From: Bacteroidota bacterium
Lineage (GTDB): Bacteria > Bacteroidota > Bacteroidia > Bacteroidales > Cfx3-03
Length of the DNA stretch: 6,334 nt
Assembly (NCBI GenBank): GCA_030706265.1
Contig: JAUZOX010000168.1
Location: 1-6,334 of the forward strand
Direction: 5' to 3'
This document shows positions 1 through 5,940 of the stretch, in pieces. Position numbers and translations under genes: made by a program. A model generated the notes under the pieces. The model did no database searches. It was not told the DNA's origin and saw only the letters and a list, made by a program, of their open reading frames with translations. Each line of letters begins with the position of its first letter. Position 1 is the first letter of the stretch.

Positions 1-2562
1 AGCCTTCAGCAGGACGGTGCTTTGTTTCAGTAGCGGTCCGTCAAGACCAAGGGTAGTAAATACGGGGGGCCTTAGTTCCGAAAAATAAAGATCGGCAGGT
101 GTTAAGCCACTGACAATCTCGTCGCCGGCAGCTACAAGCAGCGATGAGGCGCTGCGGGAGGTTACTTCGAGGGGTGCCGGCAACAGGGTGTTTAATGCGG
201 GCATCCGGTCTGCTGCAGCGCCCCATACCAGGACCGTCCCTCCATTGACAAAGACTTTATCGAGCAAAGCGTGGGTTTCTGCCTTCGGAGGATGGGTCCC
301 ATCCACAATCAAAAGATCGGGAACGGTGGTAGCATCCGGTTTGGCTATAGGCACGCCGATACGTTTTAATTCCGATGCCAAAGTGCTGCCTTCGCCTGAC
401 AGCAGCATGATGCTATTGACCGGTTTAGGTGCAGGGGATGCCGATGCAACAGGTGCTGCTGTACCCCATTTTTGCTTCAGGGGTGGTTCTGCAGAAGCAT
501 CATGAATGGCATCGAATAGCGGCCATGTCTGATAAAGCGGTAAGGCAGGATCGTATCCTGGATTGAGGGTGGTGCAATAAGGGCCCAGCCTTTCGGGTTG
601 CACTCCGGGTTGACCTTCCTGAAAGCTGGTGAAGTAAACCCCATCGCTGAGCATGGGTGGCTTCGTCGTATCTTTTAAACCCAGTGGCAACGGTTTTAGT
701 CCATACCAAACCATATTGAATACGCTGCGATAGCTGGCATCGCGTTCACGCTGATCTATTAACGACTGATAAGAAGAGGCGGCCACACCTTCCATGCGTC
801 CCAGAAAAGACTCGTAAGCCCTACCGCCATTGGTCTCCGCGACCTGTTCAGGCGTTCCGTAATAAGCATTGCCTGCTTCGCCCACGCCCCATGGCCTGCC
901 GTTCTTCCGGGCGCGGTCCATGGCACCGGGTCCTCCGTAATGAACCATGTATGCCGGCAACCTGCCTTCTCCGTCGTCCTCTCCGTCCGCAGAAATCCAT
1001 GGACGGGTAGGATCAAGCTTACGGCAGATATCGGCCCAGATGCCATAATATTTTACCAGGGTATCCTTGATGCCAACCGGATTATGCATCACATTGGTCA
1101 CGACCGGCATCACCTCGTTTGAAACACTCCATCCCATGACGCAGGGATGGTTGCGATCGCGCAGGATGAGCTCCGAAAGATGCGACTTACTATCCTGCCA
1201 ATAGACGGGATCATCGAGTTTAGGTCCTCCGTCACTGGCCCACACGGCCGTTTCGTCCAGGACCAGGATCCCCATTTCATCTGCAACATCGAGATAAAAA
1301 GAAGGATAGGGCTCGGCATGAAGACGAACCGTATTCAGGTTGGCATCCCGCAGGGCCTTGAACCAGGCCCATGGATAACGACGGGTCATTTGTGGAATTC
1401 CAAGAAAGTGCCATGAGTCTCCTTTCATGACCATAGGCTTGCCGTTCAGCAGAAACCGGTTTCCCTGAATCTCAAACTGGCGCCAGCCAAAACGGGTGTA
1501 TTTGCTGTCGGTGATTTTCCCGTCTTGTGTTGTTCGGATCACCAGACCATAGAGATAAGGGGTTTCCGGTGACCAGTATTTCAACTCTTCCTTAACCGTG
1601 GCCGATAAAACTGTTTTCACGGTTCCATGAGCCGGAACATTAATACTGGATGTCGTCAAGGTCAGTGATGCTTTTGAACCGAGGATATAATCGGGCAACG
1701 GGGATGAAAGCACCTCTTTCCCGGCTTTGGAAATCCAGGGATAGGCTTTGGCGTCGAGAGAGACCCTCACGTCATCATCCCGGTCGTTACAAATGGTTAC
1801 TTCTGCCTCGAGCTTATGGTTCACGGGGGATGGCTTCACAAACACATCGGATATCCTGACGGGAGAAACGCCAACCAGGTAAACATCCTGCCAGATGCCT
1901 GCAATATGCTGTCCCCAGAATGAACCAGCCTGATAAGTGCGTCGTCCGTAATCCCCCTTTCGATCAAACAGCGAAGGCTTGCGGATGCCGATACATAATT
2001 CATTTTCCCTGCCGATGAGAACGGCTTCCGTGACATCAACATCAAAGGGCAGGAATATTCCAAAATGCTTTCCGACTGGTTTACCGTTAATCCTGATATC
2101 GGCGTCCCCGGCAACTGCTTCGAAATGCAACAATATCCGATTTCCTTTCCATTTTTCAGGCACTGTGAACTTCTTCCTGAGCCAGCCCATCTTCACGTTT
2201 TCCCACTCTTTGGGATAGCCGGGGTAACACCGGAAGTCTCCACCCAGCCCTTTATTGTCGGCAAAACTGTTTACATTCCAGGGGGAGGGTATCCGGATAG
2301 GTGTTTTGTCCCAACCATCTGCATTTACAGGGGGAAGCAAAGGAGCCGGATCGATCCCTTCGCGGAATTTTTCAGGAAGCTTTACAGGTTGGAACTGCCA
2401 GAGTCCGTTCAGGCAGATCTCATGACGATAGGGCTGTTCGGCCGGTTTGATCCATCCCTCAGAAGGGGCAAAGACCATTGTATTTGTCAACCTCTGCCCG
2501 AAACCGCTGGGTTGAAACAAAGCGACCAGCAATGCCAACAATGTGATAAAATGTCGTTGCAT
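1..2562 (-). CDS. GH2 family glycoside hydrolase with GATase-like C-terminal domain (3' end missing)
   Basis: The frame is open from the ATG at 2560-2562 to the left edge, 854 codons without a stop, so the C-terminus is outside the window. Residues 1-22 look like a type I signal peptide (MQRHFITLLALLVALF, cut near GFG|Q). The layout is that of GH2 enzymes: a sugar-binding jelly-roll at about 48-232 (LNGLWQF at 51-57, GIWQDVYL around W224), an immunoglobulin-like domain to about 358, and a TIM barrel at about 365-690. The barrel carries NTVRLH (410-415), VADEMGILVLDE (426-437), the acid/base motif RNHPCVMGWSVSNE ending at Glu483, and a probable nucleophile Glu562 in RPWGVGEAG; a spacing of 79 residues is normal for GH2. 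An Ala/Pro-rich linker (about 692-714) leads to an alpha/beta domain from 715 resembling class I glutamine amidotransferase-like folds. It should hydrolyse a beta-glycosidic bond in the periplasm. Beta-galactosidase or beta-glucuronidase activity is possible, but the substrate cannot be read from the sequence. It is probably translated from the GH95 mRNA. Confidence 0.93.
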   Translation of the reverse strand, partial: MQRHFITLLALLVALFQPSGFGQRLTNTMVFAPSEGWIKPAEQPYRHEICLNGLWQFQPVKLPEKFREGIDPAPLLPPVNADGWDKTPIRIPSPWNVNSFADNKGLGGDFRCYPGYPKEWENVKMGWLRKKFTVPEKWKGNRILLHFEAVAGDADIRINGKPVGKHFGIFLPFDVDVTEAVLIGRENELCIGIRKPSLFDRKGDYGRRTYQAGSFWGQHIAGIWQDVYLVGVSPVRISDVFVKPSPVNHKLEAEVTICNDRDDDVRVSLDAKAYPWISKAGKEVLSSPLPDYILGSKASLTLTTSSINVPAHGTVKTVLSATVKEELKYWSPETPYLYGLVIRTTQDGKITDSKYTRFGWRQFEIQGNRFLLNGKPMVMKGDSWHFLGIPQMTRRYPWAWFKALRDANLNTVRLHAEPYPSFYLDVADEMGILVLDETAVWASDGGPKLDDPVYWQDSKSHLSELILRDRNHPCVMGWSVSNEVMPVVTNVMHNPVGIKDTLVKYYGIWADICRKLDPTRPWISADGEDDGEGRLPAYMVHYGGPGAMDRARKNGRPWGVGEAGNAYYGTPEQVAETNGGRAYESFLGRMEGVAASSYQSLIDQRERDASYRSVFNMVWYGLKPLPLGLKDTTKPPMLSDGVYFTSFQEGQPGVQPERLGPYCTTLNPGYDPALPLYQTWPLFDAIHDASAEPPLKQKWGTAAPVASASPAPKPVNSIMLLSGEGSTLASELKRIGVPIAKPDATTVPDLLIVDGTHPPKAETHALLDKVFVNGGTVLVWGAAADRMPALNTLLPAPLEVTSRSASSLLVAAGDEIVSGLTPADLYFSELRPPVFTTLGLDGPLLKQSTVLLKA

Positions 2563-2593
2563 CAGGACTGACTTTGAACTTATTTTGGAAAAA
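2563..2593 (-). other. 31-bp GH95-GH2 intergenic spacer, no clear Shine-Dalgarno site
   Basis: The spacer between the GH95 stop codon (TAG, 2594-2596) and the GH2 start is short and A/T-rich on the GH95 side. It holds no GC-rich hairpin with a T-run and no promoter that I can recognise. The bases just before the GH2 ATG (AAAGTCAGTCCTG) have no purine-rich Shine-Dalgarno motif, which is common in Bacteroidota. The spacing supports cotranscription of the two genes. The GH2 start was chosen because it directly begins a good signal peptide. Confidence 0.6.
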
Positions 2594-5095
2594 CTACCTC
2601 GTTGACTTCTTAGCCAGGTTTTGATCCAGTTGCAGCACATCTCCGGTATTGGTATTGTAATCAACGGTCTTAGTGCCTAAACGGAGATGAAGCTTTCCCC
2701 CGTTATTTGACAGGATGCGAGCCGATACCAGGTGGCCTTTATTCCAAACGAGATCGACCTGGAATCCTCCACGGGCCTTTAGTCCTTTTACCGAACCGGA
2801 AGGCAGTGCAGATGGCAGTGCCGGCAACAAATGAAGTTCGAAGCTGCCATCCGGCGTCTGGTGTTGACTTTGAATCAACATCTCGGCGATGGCTGCCGTG
2901 GTGCCAAAGTTCCCGTCTATCTGGAAAGGAGGATGATTATCGAACAGATTGGGGAGTGTCTTTGTACTCAAGAGGACGGACAATAACTTGAACGAATGGT
3001 CGCCGTCGAGTAAACGGTTCCACATGTTGATTTTCCAGGCCAGGCTCCAACCCGTACCGGCATCTCCTCTTGCTTCGAGGGTCTTGCGTGCAGCAGCTGC
3101 CAGATCAGGTGTTCCGACAACCGTAATCTGGTTCGCGGGATACAATCCATATAAATGCGAAGTATGGCGATGATGCGGATCCGTTTCCTTGTAATCTTCG
3201 GCCCATTCCAGTATACGTCCGTCCTTTGGATTGATCCTGATTGGGGCCAGTCGAGAGAGTGTATTTTGACATTCAGCCCTGAAATCGGCATCGACATTCA
3301 AAATAGTGCTTGCTTCAATGCAATTGGTCAACAGATCATGGATGATTTCAAGGTCCATGGTCGCTCCGTAAGTAAAGACCGATTTATCCCCATTGGGAAG
3401 ATAAAATGAGTTCTCGGGAGAATAGGAAGGATTTGTTACCAGCTTGCCTTCGAGGGCAGTACCGGCAGGGGCTTCAACCAAAATGTCCATGATGAAGCGG
3501 GCAGCTCCTTTCATAAGCGGATATCCCCGTTTTGACAGGAAATCCTTATCCCCGGTATAGCAATAATGTTCCCAGGGGTGACGGGCGAGCCAGGCTGCAC
3601 CCATGGGCCAGATCCCCTGCGGACCGTCGGCAGGGGCTGTAAAACCCCAGGCATCGGTGAGATGATGCACCACCCATCCATTTGCACCATACAATACCTT
3701 CGCAGTTTGTTCACCCGGTTTTACCAGGGCGTCTGCCAGGTCAAAAAGAGGCATTTGCAATTCGGAAAGGTTGGTGATGTCGGCCGGCCAGTAATTCATC
3801 TGCAGATTGATGTTGGTATGGAAATCTGCATTCCAGGGTGGAGCCATCTGCCAGGCCCATAGTCCCTGCAGGTTTGCAGGCATGCCACCCGGTTGTGAAC
3901 TGCTGATGAGAAGGTAACGTCCATATTGGAAGTAGGTCGCAATCAGGCCGGCATCCGGATATCCTTTGTCCTTTGCCAGTTGCAGCCGGTCATTGGTCGG
4001 GAGGAGTGACACGGAATCGGGGACTGCACTAAGACTCAGTTCCACCCGGTTATAATATTTCTGATATGTCTTGATGTGGTCTGATTTCAGCAGGGCATAA
4101 GGCTTTGATGCCGCTTTTTCAATGACCCTGGTACAGGCTTTCAGGGGATCGGCTGTTGAAGTCGTGATACCATTGGCCAGGTTTTTCAACCCCGGATAAT
4201 TGGTGGCACCGGCAATATACAAGGTCACGGTGTTTGCATCTTTCACGGTCATGATCCCTTTTGAAACGGTAACCCTGCCGCCATCGGCTACGGCTTTGAC
4301 CTGAGCCGCAAACCGGATTCCCCGTGGATTCCCCTGCTCATCCTTTATCGGAAGCTGCCCACTCAGAATCAATGAACCGGGGTCGGATGGATGGGCCAGG
4401 CATTCTGCATCCCGCTCCCGCTTAAGGGTCAGTGAAAAATTGATTTTGTTTTTTCCGGTTGCCGTAAACCTGACGACGATGACACTATCTGCCTGCGTTG
4501 AAAAGCTTTCACGACTGTATCTGATTCCTTCGGAAGCATATCCGGTAGACGCTATTGCCGTCGAGAGATCCAGGGCCCGGGTATAATCCGAAGCATTGAG
4601 CACCGGGGTATTGAACCACAATTCACCCAGCGACTGGTATGATTTGATCCGGGAAGGACGGCCCATCATTGTTTTTCCTGCCAATGCCACCGCTTCGTTG
4701 TTTTTGTTTTCGAAGAGCAAACGGCGTATCTCGGGTAAGGCTTTGAGTGATGCGGGGTCATTCGGGTCCAGGGAATATCCGTCCCAAAGGGTGCTTTCGT
4801 TCAGTTGTATCCGTTCATCAGCCACACCTCCGAATAGCATGGCCCCAAGCCGGCCGTTGCCGATCGGCAGGGCTTCTTCCCATACTTTTGCAGGTTCGCG
4901 GTACCATAAAATATTCCGCCCTTGCGGTTTTGAAGCCCGGCCGCTTAATTGGGCCCGGTCTGTCCATTGTGCGGTAATCTTAATGTTGCGTGAAACCGCA
5001 GGCTGCGATTCTGCTGAATTATTATCAACCACCTGCGCGAAAAGGGACAGGGGGAGCGCCAGCATTGCTAAGTAAAAGAGACGTTTTAAATTCAT
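2594..5095 (-). CDS. GH95 family glycoside hydrolase, probable alpha-L-fucosidase
   Basis: This complete 833-residue protein matches GH95 throughout and has the usual family length. Residues 1-20 are a type I signal peptide (MNLKRLFYLAMLALPLSLFA|Q) with no lipobox, so the enzyme is probably periplasmic. After a linker of about 40 residues, the N-terminal beta-domain opens with LWYREPAKVWEEALPIGNGR and LNESTLWDG and runs to about 320. The (alpha/alpha)6 catalytic barrel spans about 340-735 and the C-terminal beta-domain about 745-825. By family knowledge (Bifidobacterium bifidum AfcA), the active site needs two Asn in HTNIN, a Glu in SPE and an Asp in DGNFG. Here these are His426/Asn428/Asn430, Glu561 and Asp727, all intact. 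GH95 enzymes are inverting exo-enzymes, mostly alpha-1,2-L-fucosidases, with a few alpha-L-galactosidases; His426 favours fucose. The start at 5095 directly begins the signal peptide. The gene lies 31 bp before GH2 and is probably first in the operon. Confidence 0.96.
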   Translation of the reverse strand: MNLKRLFYLAMLALPLSLFAQVVDNNSAESQPAVSRNIKITAQWTDRAQLSGRASKPQGRNILWYREPAKVWEEALPIGNGRLGAMLFGGVADERIQLNESTLWDGYSLDPNDPASLKALPEIRRLLFENKNNEAVALAGKTMMGRPSRIKSYQSLGELWFNTPVLNASDYTRALDLSTAIASTGYASEGIRYSRESFSTQADSVIVVRFTATGKNKINFSLTLKRERDAECLAHPSDPGSLILSGQLPIKDEQGNPRGIRFAAQVKAVADGGRVTVSKGIMTVKDANTVTLYIAGATNYPGLKNLANGITTSTADPLKACTRVIEKAASKPYALLKSDHIKTYQKYYNRVELSLSAVPDSVSLLPTNDRLQLAKDKGYPDAGLIATYFQYGRYLLISSSQPGGMPANLQGLWAWQMAPPWNADFHTNINLQMNYWPADITNLSELQMPLFDLADALVKPGEQTAKVLYGANGWVVHHLTDAWGFTAPADGPQGIWPMGAAWLARHPWEHYCYTGDKDFLSKRGYPLMKGAARFIMDILVEAPAGTALEGKLVTNPSYSPENSFYLPNGDKSVFTYGATMDLEIIHDLLTNCIEASTILNVDADFRAECQNTLSRLAPIRINPKDGRILEWAEDYKETDPHHRHTSHLYGLYPANQITVVGTPDLAAAARKTLEARGDAGTGWSLAWKINMWNRLLDGDHSFKLLSVLLSTKTLPNLFDNHPPFQIDGNFGTTAAIAEMLIQSQHQTPDGSFELHLLPALPSALPSGSVKGLKARGGFQVDLVWNKGHLVSARILSNNGGKLHLRLGTKTVDYNTNTGDVLQLDQNLAKKSTR

Positions 5096-5109
5096 ATGTC
5101 ATAATTTAA

Positions 5110-5142
5110 TATAGTAAAACTATTAACAATATTCATACTATA
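5110..5142. promoter_or_regulatory. Inverted repeat at the predicted transcription start of GH95 (possible operator or leader hairpin)
   Basis: A perfect 7-bp inverted repeat, TATAGTA (5110-5116) and TACTATA (5136-5142), has a 19-nt spacer. A second, shorter one, ATAGT-AAA-ACTAT, is nested at 5111-5123, so ACTAT/ATAGT-type half-sites occur three times in 33 bp. The block sits between the candidate -7 element and the start codon, over the expected transcription start. This is where a repressor site or a leader hairpin would lie. The region is very A/T-rich, so chance is a real alternative. Confidence 0.3.
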
Positions 5143-5145
5143 CAC

Positions 5146-5153
5146 CAAAGGTA
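5146..5153 (-). promoter_or_regulatory. Candidate Bacteroidota -7 element for the GH95-GH2 operon
   Basis: Read on the minus strand this is TACCTTTG, an exact fit to the Bacteroidota sigma-ABfr -7 consensus TAnnTTTG. It lies 50 bp before the GH95 start codon and would give a leader of roughly 40-45 nt. No clear -33 TTG/TTTG element is found at the expected distance upstream (about 5172-5180 reads AAAG-like), so the promoter may be weak or activator-dependent. An 8-mer with six fixed bases can occur by chance; its position is the main support. Confidence 0.42.
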
Positions 5154-5475
5154 TTTCTTGCATCTTCCCCTTTCTTTAATTCACTCTTCAGGGGTAATAA
5201 CAGATCATTCAAAATTAGTTGAAAAAAGATAGGGTACGGGCATCAATTACAGAAAATAATGCAAGCGAAACCGGAGAATGATTTAAGGCAGGATGTCAGG
5301 ATAATTTTCAGGGATAACAAAAGCGGCGGTCTCAAAAGCCGGGAGACGTTTGCAAACCTTGACTTGTACCCTAAACATCAGTAATGCCTGAAGGTATTTG
5401 CCCTCTTTAGCAGGAATGTCCCCTGGTGATTAGCAATCAGCAACGCAACCGCCCTGCCTTGTGGAGAAATCCAGA
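5154..5475. other. Non-coding stretch upstream of the GH95 promoter
   Basis: I see no convincing gene, tRNA or stable RNA here. On the minus strand there are two very short open frames. One (5378-5491) has 37 codons after an in-frame TAA and no ATG. The other (5283-5378) starts with an ATG that overlaps the first frame's TGA and encodes 31 residues. Both have a protein-like composition but no recognised family. They may be chance or the remains of a decayed gene. Confidence 0.4.
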
Positions 5476-5496
5476 GGGCGTTTTGGGGGAATTAAA
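5476..5496. repeat. Direct repeat copy 1 (GGGCGTTTTGGGGG-A-ATTAAA)
   Basis: This is the left copy of a 21-bp direct repeat found again at 5814-5834. The two agree at 20 of 21 positions: 14 identical bases, one A/C difference, then ATTAAA. Similarity fades quickly beyond the repeat. On the minus strand both copies could encode (M/I)PPKRP, but neither frame goes far. It may be a copy of a dispersed intergenic repeat or the edge of a mobile element. Confidence 0.6.
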
Positions 5497-5524
5497 AAGT
5501 TGTCCCGTCTAATAAAAGTTGACC
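5494..5524. repeat. Tandem AAAAGTTG(T/A)CC motif, possible insertion-sequence end
   Basis: AAAAGTTGTCC (5495-5505) is followed 19 bp later by AAAAGTTGACC (5514-5524), matching at 10 of 11 positions. The pair directly adjoins direct repeat copy 1 and lies 1 bp from the stop codon of the ORF at 5526-5708. Closely spaced repeated motifs just after an ORF's stop codon are typical of the ends of insertion sequences, where the transposase binds. No matching inverted end was found at the other side, so the element, if real, is incomplete. Confidence 0.3.
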
Positions 5525-5525
5525 G

Positions 5526-5708
5526 TTATTTTGTAAATCCTGCGTTGAATTGACACGCTGTTTTATTTTGGTCAATCTGTTTCAGGATAGGACAAAGGCG
5601 GTAGGTTTGGCCGTTGTAAAAGATTTTGGGATAGGGTTTTAAAGAAGGGAATGGTTTTGTAGGCCAGCGATTAGAAAAAGAAAAGAGAAGGGTTTCCTGT
5701 CGCCTCAA
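5526..5708 (-). CDS. Short unrecognised ORF, possible remnant of a mobile-element gene
   Basis: This 60-codon frame opens only with a TTG (5706-5708). In-frame stops (TGA, TAA) lie a few codons upstream, and there is no ribosome binding site. The product is basic and rich in Lys, Pro and aromatic residues (for example FYNGQTYRLCPILKQID and the end CQFNAGFTK). I do not recognise a family, and it has no signal peptide or membrane segment. Its position between two copies of a direct repeat, with a tandem motif just past its stop, suggests the tail of a truncated transposase-type gene. A chance ORF in spacer DNA is equally possible. Confidence 0.22.
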   Translation of the reverse strand: MRRQETLLFSFSNRWPTKPFPSLKPYPKIFYNGQTYRLCPILKQIDQNKTACQFNAGFTK

Positions 5709-5735
5709 AATGCAATCAGCATATTATCAGGAGAC

Positions 5736-5815
5736 TATACTCCTTTTATTCCCCTTTATTTCTACACTAACCGGAATGCTCCGAAAATACCTAACCATAA
5801 GGGAGTATAAAAGGG
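5736..5815. repeat. Imperfect inverted repeat TATACTCC / GGAGTATA in the spacer
   Basis: TATACTCC at 5736-5743 is matched by its exact complement GGAGTATA at 5802-5809. CCTTTTAT (5742-5749) is also matched by ATAAAAGG (5807-5814). The two pairings overlap and exclude each other, so the arms are rearranged copies of one short module. A small hairpin AGGAG-ACTATA-CTCCT followed by TTTT also lies at 5729-5747. The right arm runs into direct repeat copy 2. The function is unknown; it could be folded spacer RNA or part of a small non-autonomous repeat. Confidence 0.3.
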
Positions 5816-5834
5816 GCGTTTTGGGGGCATTAAA
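5814..5834. repeat. Direct repeat copy 2 (GGGCGTTTTGGGGG-C-ATTAAA)
   Basis: This is the right copy of the 21-bp repeat at 5476-5496, offset by 338 bp. It is preceded by GGGAGTATAAAA, which is absent from the left copy. On the minus strand an ATG at 5828-5830 opens a 22-codon frame (MPPKRPFYTPLWLG...) that stops at 5762-5764. It has no ribosome binding site and no recognised family, and I do not call it a gene. Confidence 0.6.
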
Positions 5835-5940
5835 GACAATACGATCAACTTATTCCAGTCAGGTCCAAAACAGCCTCCACTAAAGAATCCCTAATTTTAA
5901 TCGGTGCTTTCTCATAAAGGACAAAATGGTTAATCCGGAA
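5835..5940. other. Region downstream of the T9SS cargo gene, no clear terminator
   Basis: These 106 bases follow the stop codon of the rightmost gene, read on the minus strand. I find no GC-rich hairpin followed by a T-run, so transcription from that gene may end further left or by a factor-dependent route. There is no coding potential of note. Confidence 0.35.

Noticed and set aside
188..505. 105-codon open frame on the plus strand at the left end
   Set aside because: It lies wholly antisense to the GH2 C-terminal domain and shows no protein family features.
1..2562. GH2 gene broken into many short pieces (pseudogene)
   Set aside because: Codon-by-codon reading shows one uninterrupted frame of 854 codons; it seems fragmented only because its stop codon is beyond the left edge.
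2065..2571. 168-codon open frame on the plus strand opposite the start of the GH2 gene
   Set aside because: It is antisense to the well-supported GH2 N-terminus, has no recognisable domain or ribosome binding site, and is explained by the codon use of the real gene.
4596..5075. 159-codon open frame on the plus strand opposite the GH95 N-terminus
   Set aside because: The opposite strand encodes a complete GH95 enzyme with intact motifs; the antisense product is Arg/Ser-rich with no family pattern.
5450..5484. Plus-strand hairpin CGCCCT...AGGGCG followed by TTTT, like an intrinsic terminator
   Set aside because: There is no plus-strand gene for it to terminate, the stem is only 6 bp with a 19-nt loop, and the T-run is interrupted by GGGGG. 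On the minus strand no T-run follows the stem.
5096..5940. CRISPR array, tRNA or riboswitch in the long spacer
   Set aside because: There are only two copies of the 21-bp repeat, no regular spacers, no cloverleaf, and no recognisable riboswitch core.
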